Below are positions 31,641-37,684 of a stretch of 37,684 nucleotides of DNA, piece by piece. Under the pieces are notes generated by a model. The model was not told where the DNA came from and did no database searches. It saw nothing but the letters and a program-made list of their open reading frames with translations. The DNA lies in the IMG/VR virus record IMGVR_UViG_3300030329_004188, positions 1-37,684 of that record; one strand, written 5' to 3'. This stretch comes from a virus. Every line of letters begins with the position of its first letter. Position 1 is the stretch's first letter. Both the position numbers and the translations under genes were made by a program.

Positions 31641-32267
31641 ATGAATGAAATCTGGAATATAGCGTACATGCCACATTTGACTCGAATTTTTTTGCAAACG
31701 TGCATGGAACTTTGGATACCAGTCTTCGGAGATCGGTTTTCCATGAAATGCCTAATGGTGGTCGGCTATGTCCACTGGTACGCCGTAAAAGAATTGCAAA
31801 ATGACCTGGTAAAAAAAGGCAATCCGAAAGCGTTTGTGACACCTGTGCCCGACTTTTCCGTTTGTGACGCTCTGCGTGACTTAAATTTGAGGTGGGATGG
31901 CGTAACAAGTTACAGCCGGGCTTTCGTTGATGAATGCTTTCACAAATTTGTCGAAGAAGACTACATTGAGTTGGTAGGTTGTAACGATGGTCGAATAAAA
32001 AAATATAAAACGACCAACGCCCTAAAAGGGCTTTGCCATTATTGCTACGAGAAGACAGCCACAGCGGCGAATTTGATCACCGCGCAGCGGCAAAATGAAA
32101 TCTCAGCCGCCAAAGCAGTTGAGCTTGGGCTGGCGATTGAGGAAGTTCTGGGTGTGTCGCCAGATTGGTCGCGGAAAAACGGAGCCGTAAACATTCATGG
32201 AAATTCTATTCAGCCGCAACCGCTGCAAGTTCTTACAATGCCAAAAATGAATGGAAGCGGCGTTTAA
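31641..32267 (+). CDS. Unknown 208-aa protein, possible winged-helix regulator
   Basis: I do not recognise this protein. The N-terminal half is hydrophobic and aromatic (HLTRIFLQTCMELWIPVFG; MVVGYVHWYAVKEL). The middle (about 80-145) has a helix-helix-strand pattern (FSVCDALRDLNLRWDG, AFVDECFHKFVEEDYIEL, RIKKYKTT) like a winged helix. The rest is polar and probably flexible. A GTG at 31611 would add ten residues. Its base composition is more A/T-rich than the late genes. It lies between the repressor and the SSB operon and could be a regulator or an accessory lysogeny gene. Confidence 0.68.
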   Translation: MNEIWNIAYMPHLTRIFLQTCMELWIPVFGDRFSMKCLMVVGYVHWYAVKELQNDLVKKGNPKAFVTPVPDFSVCDALRDLNLRWDGVTSYSRAFVDECFHKFVEEDYIELVGCNDGRIKKYKTTNALKGLCHYCYEKTATAANLITAQRQNEISAAKAVELGLAIEEVLGVSPDWSRKNGAVNIHGNSIQPQPLQVLTMPKMNGSGV

Positions 32268-32285
32268 AATAAAAAAATTTGATTA

Positions 32286-32304
32286 GTATCCGTTCAACGT
32301 ATAC
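32286..32304. promoter_or_regulatory. Operator dyad before the SSB operon
   Basis: GTATCCGTTCAACGTATAC is a 19-bp dyad with one mismatched pair besides the centre. A TTGATT -35 lies just upstream (32279-32284), and a weak -10 (TACCCT or TATACC) overlaps its right end. Bound repressor would cover this promoter. Same layout as the dyads at 30959 and 36334. Confidence 0.65.
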
Positions 32305-32330
32305 CCTCTCCTTCCTAATTGGAGAGGAAT

Positions 32331-33014
32331 ATGGCGTTGATTTTAAGTGAAAATGGTGGCGGATCCCGTGAGCCTTTTGAGCCGGTCCCGGCAGGATCTC
32401 ACACAGCACGAGTCGTAACATTAATTGATCTTGGCCTCCAGGAAAGTACCTGGGAAGGCACTGTCAGGTACCGTGAAGAAATCTGGATGGGATGGGAGGT
32501 ACCGGGATTTCGAGTCTCCTGGACAACGTCCGAGGGTGAAGAAAAAGAAGGGCCAGGGCTCGTGACCCGCCGGTTCACCGCGACCTTGAACGAAAAGTCC
32601 AACCTGGGAAAATTGTTGCGTGAATGGAGAGGCCGACCATTCAGCGAAGAAGAAAAAAAGAAATTTGATATTAGAGTCCTTCTTGATAAGCCCTGCACCC
32701 TGGTAACGACAATTGAAAAGAGTAAAAAAACGGGCAACCCTTATGCAAAAGTGGTCACTGCGTTAAACCCCAAAAAGGGTGACAAGATACCTGAGCGGGA
32801 AACACAACTTACCCTGTATGACCCGAGCTCTGCCGAGGCGCCGCAGGTTCTCGAAAGACTGCCGAAATTTATACGGGAGCTGTGTGTAATCGGCCATAAA
32901 TTAGATACACCTGTCAGCGCCGAGCAGCTCGACAAGGTAGAGCCCGAGCCTGTGCAAAAAGCGCCAGCTCCTGAAAAAGATGCTGACGATTTCGATGACG
33001 ATATCCCGTTCTGA
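32331..33014 (+). CDS. SSB-like single-strand DNA-binding protein
   Basis: This 227-aa protein has a beta-rich N-terminal domain (HTARVVTLIDLGLQ, EEIWMGWEVPGFRVSW, then LVTTIEKSKKTGNPYAKV) like an OB-type fold, and an acidic tail ending DDFDDDIPF. That last part is the C-terminal tip by which SSB proteins recruit DNA repair and replication partners. It is first in an operon with an exonuclease. The ATG has a strong GGAGAGG site; an upstream TTG at 32319 is less likely. Confidence 0.75.
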   Translation: MALILSENGGGSREPFEPVPAGSHTARVVTLIDLGLQESTWEGTVRYREEIWMGWEVPGFRVSWTTSEGEEKEGPGLVTRRFTATLNEKSNLGKLLREWRGRPFSEEEKKKFDIRVLLDKPCTLVTTIEKSKKTGNPYAKVVTALNPKKGDKIPERETQLTLYDPSSAEAPQVLERLPKFIRELCVIGHKLDTPVSAEQLDKVEPEPVQKAPAPEKDADDFDDDIPF

Positions 33015-33018
33015 TCTG

Positions 33019-33705
33019 ATGACAAATATTTATATTGACATCGAGACTGCTCCCCTGCCCCTGACCGACCAGGAGCGCCTTGACGGCATCGCAGCGGTTA
33101 AGGCACCTGCCAGGTACAAGAAGATAGAAAGTATCGAGAAATGGCTCGAGGAGAACGCAGAGGCGCAATTTGAGCAGGATTACAGGAAGGGATCCCTAAA
33201 CGCCCTGGCCGGACAAATAGTGTCGCTTGCCTGGGCGTTCGATGATGATGACATCGAGGTGTCGTGCCAGGATTCAGACGCCTACGCATCCGGCGATGAC
33301 AGAAATATTCTTTGGGACTTTTTCCAGGATATCTTTGATCATCAGCTAGAGAAGAAAAATACCGGTGACTGGGGCTATACATTCGTGGGTCATAACGTGA
33401 TTGATTTTGACCTGCGATTTATAGCGCAGCGATGCATATTGAAAAAGGTCCAACCATCTGTTGCTGTGCCGATGAATGCGCGGCACGGCTCTGGCCGGGT
33501 GTTTGACACCATGCGTGAATGGGCCGGTTACCGGGGAACGGTAAAACTCGACACCCTTGCCAAGGCCTTTGGCATTCAATCAAAAAGTATGGACGGGTCT
33601 GGGGTTTTTGATCTGTGCCAAAACGGCATGTGGAAAGAGCTGGCCGCCTACAACCTGGACGATGTCCGAATAACCCGCGAAGTTTACAAAAGGATGAAAT
33701 ACTAA
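33019..33705 (+). CDS. DEDD-family 3'-5' exonuclease
   Basis: This 228-aa protein shows motif I IYIDIET (D-x-E), motif II GHNVIDFDLRFI and motif III YNLDDVRITREVYKRM (Y-x-x-x-D) of the DnaQ/PolB-type exonuclease superfamily. It would remove bases from 3' ends, in recombination or proofreading for a host polymerase. No phage DNA polymerase is seen in the genome. The gene begins 4 bases after the SSB-like gene, so the two probably act on the same single-strand substrates. Confidence 0.85.
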   Translation: MTNIYIDIETAPLPLTDQERLDGIAAVKAPARYKKIESIEKWLEENAEAQFEQDYRKGSLNALAGQIVSLAWAFDDDDIEVSCQDSDAYASGDDRNILWDFFQDIFDHQLEKKNTGDWGYTFVGHNVIDFDLRFIAQRCILKKVQPSVAVPMNARHGSGRVFDTMREWAGYRGTVKLDTLAKAFGIQSKSMDGSGVFDLCQNGMWKELAAYNLDDVRITREVYKRMKY

Positions 33706-34706
33706 TGAGTTTAAATATATCTGTGCAGCAATTTTCCAGCAGCGAAATAAATAGCTTGATGTCAAACACCGCTAAATATTTCCGGCAAAGAAAGTTAAAT
33801 GCCAATGATATCCAGCGATATAAAAATGACATGGTCGGCAATGGTTGGCTGGATACCTCGCAAACTATCGGGCTAGGCACTTCCAACGGAAAAGAGGTCA
33901 TTGTCGATGGGCAGCACCGGCTGGCCGCTGCACTCGAAAGCAAGGTAATGCCAAAATTTATTGTCGTGCGAAATGTGCCGCTTGAGTCATTCAAAGTGTA
34001 TGACCAAGGGCGGCAGCGCACCTTGAGTGACGCATTTCACATCAATGGCAATGGCTGGGAGGACGGCGCAAATTATTTGAGCAACACCGTGAAAATGCTT
34101 TACAAGCAACACTGCACGGGATTTCCAAACCAAAGCATTACACATAAACATCACATCGGAACGGGAACCCTATTCGACTGGGCAGTGAAGCATTACCCGG
34201 ATCTTCCTGATGTGTACGGTTCACACGCGAAAGCCTTCCTAAAAATTCAAAGAGCCGCGCTTGGCCCAGTGTCGCTGATGTTATACCTCAAGGTTGTTTG
34301 GGATCCTCAAGACAAGGAGCTGTGTAAACAAATTCTCAATTATCTTTTCCTCAAGGCTGACTACAAACTGCTGAGCAGCCGTTTAAATCAAAGAGCAATG
34401 CGTGGCAAAGTCTGTGTGGCCACCAGGAAACAACTTGAGTCGGTCACTCAAAAACTGAATGACCAGCCGCCCCTCGGAACGGTCTGGGATACAGCAATTG
34501 AATACATCGCGAAATGGCGAGAAAATAATACAAATGCAGAAGGCAAGTTACCGCCAGGCGCTAACAAGAACTTAAGCGACGTTACCCTTTTTGCGTACTT
34601 AACCGCATGGAACCTGTGCCGATCTGGAAAATCTAATTACAAGAATGTACTTAGAAAAGCACTAAATAAGAATTACAACGCCTGGCGCGGGCCAAAAGTT
34701 CTATGA
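33705..34706 (+). CDS. ParB/sulfiredoxin-fold domain protein
   Basis: This 333-aa protein carries the ParB-like motif VIVDGQHRLAAALES (about 60-75), after NGWLDTSQTIGLG and before KFIVVRNVPLESF. This fold binds CTP or ATP or cuts DNA in other families; here the rest (about 105-333) is a long helical region with no ParB DNA-binding HTH, so partition is unlikely. The start is an ATG in the TAATG overlap with the exonuclease stop; the longer open frame from 33615 only covers the exonuclease. Probably a recombination or DNA-processing accessory. Confidence 0.7.
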   Translation: MSLNISVQQFSSSEINSLMSNTAKYFRQRKLNANDIQRYKNDMVGNGWLDTSQTIGLGTSNGKEVIVDGQHRLAAALESKVMPKFIVVRNVPLESFKVYDQGRQRTLSDAFHINGNGWEDGANYLSNTVKMLYKQHCTGFPNQSITHKHHIGTGTLFDWAVKHYPDLPDVYGSHAKAFLKIQRAALGPVSLMLYLKVVWDPQDKELCKQILNYLFLKADYKLLSSRLNQRAMRGKVCVATRKQLESVTQKLNDQPPLGTVWDTAIEYIAKWRENNTNAEGKLPPGANKNLSDVTLFAYLTAWNLCRSGKSNYKNVLRKALNKNYNAWRGPKVL

Positions 34707-34798
34707 AAAACCTGTTGATCACCGCGCTGGCTTTGGTCATCGGATATTTTGTGACACTGTCAATTTTCGTCCACCTCTTTTTTCGGGCCGTGCAATGA
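34703..34798 (+). CDS. 31-aa membrane peptide
   Basis: A short ORF starts in an ATGA overlap with the ParB-fold gene and ends in an ATGA overlap with the AlpA-like gene. The product (MKNLLITALALVIGYFVTLS, then IFVHLFFRAVQ) is one membrane helix. Overlaps on both ends argue that it is translated. Function unknown: it may be a small toxin, a signal or just a coupling ORF. Confidence 0.55.
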   Translation: MKNLLITALALVIGYFVTLSIFVHLFFRAVQ

Positions 34799-34980
34799 CC
34801 GAGTCGCTTTTAAGAATTGGCACTGTGAAAAAAAGAACCGGACTTTCTCGGTCACAAATTTACCGGATGATGGCAAATAGGGAATTTCCCAAGAACGTCC
34901 AGTTAACTAAGCAGTGTGTTGGTTGGCGCGAGACTGAGATCGACAACTGGATTCACGCGAAAATTCGGGCGGCTCGATAA
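34795..34980 (+). CDS. AlpA-family regulator, probable excisionase
   Basis: This 61-aa protein has the AlpA winged-HTH pattern: LLRIGTVKKRTGLSRSQIYR followed by FPKNVQLTKQCVGWRETEI and DNWI. AlpA proteins act as transcription activators or excision factors for P4-type integrases. Here it is last in the SSB operon and overlaps the integrase tail to tail by 74 bases, which fits an excisionase. Its expression would follow the dyad-controlled promoter at 32286. Confidence 0.85.
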   Translation: MTESLLRIGTVKKRTGLSRSQIYRMMANREFPKNVQLTKQCVGWRETEIDNWIHAKIRAAR

Positions 34981-36316
34981 CTTTTGCCGGATTGGCAGGT
35001 ACCACCCATCGCTCCCACTCTTGCATGACTTTGTGCCGATGGATTAAAAGATCCCCGCGCATGTAGCGCATTTCAAGGTCATCACCCGTCGAATGCGACT
35101 GGCACATTTTGATAACGTCGTGGTGTCGCAAACTTAACTTTAGAATCTCGTGCGCCCAGGTGCGAAAAGCAGACCGCATCCCATGCGTTGTAAAATTAAA
35201 CTCTGCAAAATCCCTTTTAATAGCTGCTGTCATTGTTTCTTTGCCCATTGGGTTACTCCCTGAACCGCGCCCATGAAAAATAAACTCATCAGGCTTCCCC
35301 CTGGGGATCTGGTCAAGGATCTTTAGCATTTCTTTTGTCAGGGGTACCGCATGCCCATCATAAGATTTGAATCTCCCGGTCTTGATGTTGTCCACCGGCT
35401 TAACCCAGATCGGCAATTGTGAATCCTCCTCGACCTGAATATCTCTCCATCGCGCCAGCCTCGTTTCGCCGCCCCGAGCGACTGTGAGCAATGTCCATTG
35501 GATTGCAAGCCGCACCCGCGCTTTCGCGCCAGAGTACCAGGCGTGATTTCCAGTGGCTGTCGCATAGGCCGATGGTAACGGCTCTGACAGTCGCGCAAAC
35601 ACCTCGGCAGCCGCATTGTGGTGCAGCCCCCGGTAGCATTTTGACTTTTTGTAAAAGCTCGCTTTATGGAACTCGAGCGCTAATCCATTTTTCCACCTGG
35701 CAGGATTCCTTTTATCACTCGGAAAATATCCTTTATTACGGGCGCCATCAAAAACCTTCTCAATCTCCGGCCCGAGCAGCTCGCCAGTGCGTGGCGTCTT
35801 CTTGTAAACTCTGTGGTACAGCCCAAGCAGATCCTGGGTCGTAATGTCGTTAATTTTCCTATCACCAAGAATTGGGAAAACGTGCTTTACGAAACGCCCT
35901 TTGGTTTGCGCTTTAAACAGCTTGGTACCCTCGAGCGGGTCTTTTTTCCAGGCTTTCGAGCGGTGAAACAAATAGATTGCAAAGGCCTTTTTAAAGGTAA
36001 TATTTTTTTTCTCTTGTTCGGCTTTTTTTATTGCCGCGAGTTCAGATTCGCGCTGCTCCGTTTCTCTTTGCGCTTTCGGGTCTATCCCCTGCTCCAAGGC
36101 ACGGCGCAATTCAAATGCCATGTCTTTTGCTTCTCGCATTGAGACTTCGGGAAATTTACCCAGTTTTATTTTTTTTGTTTTCCCGTTTAACGTATACCGA
36201 AAAAACCAGTATTTGGTTGATTTACTTTTGACCACGAAACTCAGTTTATCCGCTACTGCATGGCTCTTAGCTGCTGATGCTGCTACCAATTGAGAGTGTG
36301 TTTTTAGGGTTGCCAT
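34907..36316 (-). CDS. int: Tyrosine-type integrase
   Basis: This 469-aa protein has an N-terminal arm-binding domain (DUF4102-like: YWFFRYTLNGKTKKIKLGKF, then MREAKDMAFELRRALEQGID) and a C-terminal catalytic domain. Visible catalytic residues are R281 (TVARGGETR), the H378-x-x-R381 motif (THGMRSAFR), H408 (CQSHS) and the nucleophile Y418 (EMRYMRGD). It recombines attP with a host tRNA-Asn gene. The ATG at 36316 has a GAAGGA site; an upstream start at 36358 would run over the operator. The end overlaps the AlpA-like gene. Confidence 0.93.
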   Translation of the reverse strand: MATLKTHSQLVAASAAKSHAVADKLSFVVKSKSTKYWFFRYTLNGKTKKIKLGKFPEVSMREAKDMAFELRRALEQGIDPKAQRETEQRESELAAIKKAEQEKKNITFKKAFAIYLFHRSKAWKKDPLEGTKLFKAQTKGRFVKHVFPILGDRKINDITTQDLLGLYHRVYKKTPRTGELLGPEIEKVFDGARNKGYFPSDKRNPARWKNGLALEFHKASFYKKSKCYRGLHHNAAAEVFARLSEPLPSAYATATGNHAWYSGAKARVRLAIQWTLLTVARGGETRLARWRDIQVEEDSQLPIWVKPVDNIKTGRFKSYDGHAVPLTKEMLKILDQIPRGKPDEFIFHGRGSGSNPMGKETMTAAIKRDFAEFNFTTHGMRSAFRTWAHEILKLSLRHHDVIKMCQSHSTGDDLEMRYMRGDLLIHRHKVMQEWERWVVPANPAKVIEPPEFSRESSCRSQSRANQHTA

Positions 36317-36330
36317 TTTTCTGTCCTTCG

Positions 36331-36358
36331 GTTCTATGCGTAAGACGTATAGTATCAA
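36331..36358 (-). promoter_or_regulatory. Integrase promoter with embedded operator
   Basis: Minus strand: TTGATA (36358-36353), a 16-base spacer, and TAGAAC (36336-36331), about 15 bases before the int ATG. The dyad CTATGCGTAAGACGTATAG (36334-36352) fills the spacer. Repressor bound here would shut off integrase in the lysogen. Confidence 0.62.
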
Positions 36359-36376
36359 AGGGGGAAATTTAAGTAA

Positions 36377-36403
36377 AAAGTTGGGTACAATTTTGGGTAC
36401 AAG
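36377..36403 (+). repeat. Left arm-type direct repeat
   Basis: This 27-bp sequence is identical to 36674-36700. It holds two copies of TTGGGTACAA two bases apart. It stands on the int side of the tRNA fragment and is a likely arm-type integrase binding site. Confidence 0.82.
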
Positions 36404-36542
36404 TCAAACCGTCTAGCCCACTTGTCTCCACCCGTCCACACTCGTTCGCTAACAAGCAAAAAAATATCTTAAGTCGTTGTTCTAACTAAGATATTCATGG
36501 TAAATTGCTGTTTTATATACAAATTCAAAAATGCGAAAAGAT

Positions 36543-36600
36543 GTAGAACGGATAACTGTTAATCATCGGGTCGTTGGTTCGAGTCCGACCCGGGGAGCCA
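36543..36600 (+). other. attP core: tRNA-Asn(GTT) 3' fragment
   Basis: The segment matches the 3' part of a gammaproteobacterial tRNA-Asn: anticodon loop CTGTTAA, the T-arm with GGTTCGAGTCC, and acceptor end CCGGGGA followed by GCCA. No 5' acceptor or full D-arm is present, so this is not a working tRNA gene. Integration would rebuild the host tRNA 3' end with this copy. In the anticodon stem GATAA faces TCATC with one A-C mismatch, so the identity with the host gene, and the exchange point, may begin at the anticodon loop. Confidence 0.85.
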
Positions 36601-36673
36601 TCTAACCCACTGTTTTACTTCGCTTTTCCCGTTGATACTTACGTTTCAATTTCCCAAATTACCTAAGTTTTTC

Positions 36674-36700
36674 AAAGTTGGGTACAATTTTGGGTACAAG
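36674..36700 (+). repeat. Right arm-type direct repeat
   Basis: Identical to 36377-36403 over 27 bases, in the same orientation, 73 bases beyond the tRNA fragment. With the left copy it gives four TTGGGTACAA units around the core, as expected for P and P' arm sites. Confidence 0.82.
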
Positions 36701-36732
36701 ATGAAAAACATAGCACGATTTCCGCTAATTAT
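36701..36732 (-). terminator. Weak hairpin at the end of the late operon
   Basis: Minus strand: TAGCA and TGCTA can pair around a 16-base loop, followed by a five-T run. It lies just after the last gene read on this strand before attP. The stem is weak, so this is only a possible terminator. Confidence 0.3.
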
Positions 36733-36914
36733 GCTACCTCATGCATATACGTCCGGTCGCTTATCAATTGATTGATCTGGGCCTTGGCGGCGGTTAGCTC
36801 GCTCTGGATTTCAAGTAGCTCATTATCCTTCAGTGTCAATTCACTCTGGGCCTCTGCAATCTCTGCCTCGAGCTCATTAATCCTGTTCTGGTATTGTGTC
36901 TCCATAAAAGTCAT
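36729..36914 (-). CDS. Small coiled-coil protein (61 aa)
   Basis: Almost the whole protein is a Glu/Gln/Leu-rich heptad coiled coil (NRINELEAEIAEAQSEL, DNELLEIQSELTAAKAQ). The ATG chosen has a GGAGG site 9 bases upstream; an ATG at 36905 and a GTG at 36920 are in the same frame. It overlaps the end of the DUF3310 gene. It is the last gene of the late transcript. Function unknown. Confidence 0.65.
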   Translation of the reverse strand: MTFMETQYQNRINELEAEIAEAQSELTLKDNELLEIQSELTAAKAQINQLISDRTYMHEVA

Positions 36915-37122
36915 TTCCACAACCCTCCAATTCGAGTAAAAGGTCTACCGCGTGTCGTAACTTGAGTAGGCATTTTTTCTTATTGCCCTTGTGCCTGTAA
37001 CGTGTCAAATACCGGAGCACAATGCTCTGGCAATAATTAAATTCATTTGCGTGGGCGTACTCTGCGGGTTGAATTTTCCCGAGATAATGTTTGCCGCCGA
37101 TTTGGGTTTTCAGGGCGCTCAT
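36877..37122 (-). CDS. DUF3310 family protein
   Basis: This 81-aa protein has the DUF3310 pattern: GGKHYLGKIQPAEYAHANEF, then QSIVLRYLTRYRHKGNKKK and LKLRHAVDLLLELE. The family is common in tailed phages, is sometimes called nucleotide-kinase-like, and has no clear activity. The ATG overlaps the phosphoesterase stop as ATGA, so the two are made together. Confidence 0.85.
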   Translation of the reverse strand: MSALKTQIGGKHYLGKIQPAEYAHANEFNYCQSIVLRYLTRYRHKGNKKKCLLKLRHAVDLLLELEGCGNDFYGDTIPEQD

Positions 37123-37684
37123 AAAACCATCTCCGGGCTAATCACCAGGCGCCCTACTTCTCCATACTTTTTGTGGTAGGTAATAACCGGCGCCGAACGC
37201 CCGCTTGTAAATCCCAACGAATCCGCATAGGCATCTGCCGCTGCCAATGTTCGGTGCTGCTCGACCGTCATCAGGTTTGTTTCAAGTGCCTTGTCGTGGT
37301 GCATATGGCCCATGTGAGCGTATGAGAATTTAGTCCGACCGAACACCTCACGGTATTTCCCAGCAAAAACATCATCGATATTATTTGGTCTTTTTTTATG
37401 TCCGTGATGGAAAAACAAACTTGTGTCAGACCACTCAAAACAGTAGTACGGGGTCGGTGATCGATCCACGGTAATTCTGGGCTCATCTTGGTACATGGCG
37501 TAACTCATTTCTCGCAGCCAAATCGAACCGGCGGGATCATGGTTACCTTCTGCCATAATAAGATGGACATGCTCATGCTTTTTTAACAGCATAGTGACAA
37601 TTTGTCGCAGCAACCGTATGGCAATTCGCACGACTTTTTGGAACCTGTTGTCGGCATCCAAAATGTTCCCGCCACGCACCGTAA
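37119..37684 (-). CDS. Metallophosphoesterase, C-terminal part (starts across the circular join)
   Basis: This is the remainder of the 389-aa phosphoesterase whose start is at 707. It holds motif III GNHDP (N249, H250), FFHHGHKK (H295, H297) and the closing HMGHMHH (H328, H330), which complete the two-metal site. Its first bases, 37582-37684, duplicate the window start. Read alone, a GTG in this part could be mistaken for a start; the true one is at 707. Confidence 0.9.
   Translation of the reverse strand, partial: TVRGGNILDADNRFQKVVRIAIRLLRQIVTMLLKKHEHVHLIMAEGNHDPAGSIWLREMSYAMYQDEPRITVDRSPTPYYCFEWSDTSLFFHHGHKKRPNNIDDVFAGKYREVFGRTKFSYAHMGHMHHDKALETNLMTVEQHRTLAAADAYADSLGFTSGRSAPVITYHKKYGEVGRLVISPEMVL
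37582..37684. repeat. Right copy of 103-bp terminal overlap
   Basis: Same sequence as 1-103 except C at 37680 against G at 99. Removing one copy gives a circle of about 37,581 bases with an unbroken phosphoesterase gene. Confidence 0.93.

Larger units (their letters stand above)
36317..36728. other. Attachment region without genes
   Basis: This 412-base region holds the integrase promoter/operator, two 27-bp direct repeats and, between them, the tRNA-Asn 3' fragment. No ORF with coding character is seen. The flanks are A/T-rich, as expected for bending by IHF-type proteins in an attP. Confidence 0.85.

Noticed and set aside
31011-32267. A toxin-antitoxin pair next to the repressor
   Set aside because: The HTH gene is divergent from a cro-like gene and no toxin motif is visible in the following frames; an immunity region explains the layout better.
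33615-33704. N-terminal extension of the ParB-fold protein
   Set aside because: It overlaps the exonuclease motif III region in another frame and looks non-coding; the ATG at 33705 sits in a TAATG overlap.
36541-36600. A complete tRNA-Asn gene
   Set aside because: Only the 3' part is present; the 5' acceptor strand and most of the D-arm are missing. It is better explained as the attP identity segment.
37119-37679. A separate 186-aa phosphoesterase starting with GTG near the right end
   Set aside because: The upstream half with motifs I and II is at 1-707 in the same frame across the join, so this is one 389-aa gene.

Overview
The window is a complete, circularly closed genome of a temperate, podovirus-like phage of the P22 head and tail type. 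The first 103 bases recur as the last 103 (one synonymous difference), and a metallophosphoesterase gene reads straight through that join, so the unit is about 37.6 kb once the overlap is removed. The spanin pair, the lambda-like control layout and a tRNA-Asn(GTT) 3' fragment of gammaproteobacterial type at the attachment site point to a Gram-negative, probably gammaproteobacterial host. No complete tRNA, rRNA, CRISPR array or insertion sequence is seen.

Layout, read as a circle. Control region (about 30.6-31.4 kb): a Cro/YdaS-like HTH gene (minus) faces a short CI-like HTH gene (plus) across two overlapping divergent promoters and a 19-bp dyad. The same dyad architecture recurs in front of the SSB operon and in front of the integrase, so one repressor may control lysogeny, recombination/excision and integration together. 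Plus strand (31.6-35.0 kb): an unknown gene, an SSB-like protein, a DEDD 3'-5' exonuclease, a ParB-fold protein, a 31-aa membrane peptide and an AlpA-like regulator/excisionase that overlaps the integrase tail to tail. The integrase (34.9-36.3 kb, minus) lies next to attP, a tRNA-Asn 3' fragment flanked by two 27-bp direct repeats that look like integrase arm sites.

Minus strand, early (30.6 down to 27.5 kb): a terminator after the cro-like gene, then two zinc-ribbon proteins, several small overlapping ORFs, RusA, a C5-cytosine methyltransferase broken by a G8 tract, and a Q-type antiterminator. Just after Q there is a TATAAT box and a hairpin-U terminator, an arrangement like lambda pR'-tR', and then the late operon starts.

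Late operon (27.4 kb down through 1, across the join, to 36.7 kb): a block of accessory virion or adhesin genes with an evident gene duplication; small terminase, TerL, portal, scaffold and coat in P22 order; a strong terminator; a glycosyltransferase, methyltransferase and radical-SAM cassette; gp4-like and gp10-like tail genes separated by an unknown 538-aa gene; a GNAT; gp7/gp20/gp16-like ejection proteins; a tail fiber; a lysis cassette with three small membrane proteins, DUF5675 and nested spanins; then the phosphoesterase, a DUF3310 protein and a small coiled-coil protein ending at attP.

All family assignments come from reading motifs and gene order; no database search was run.
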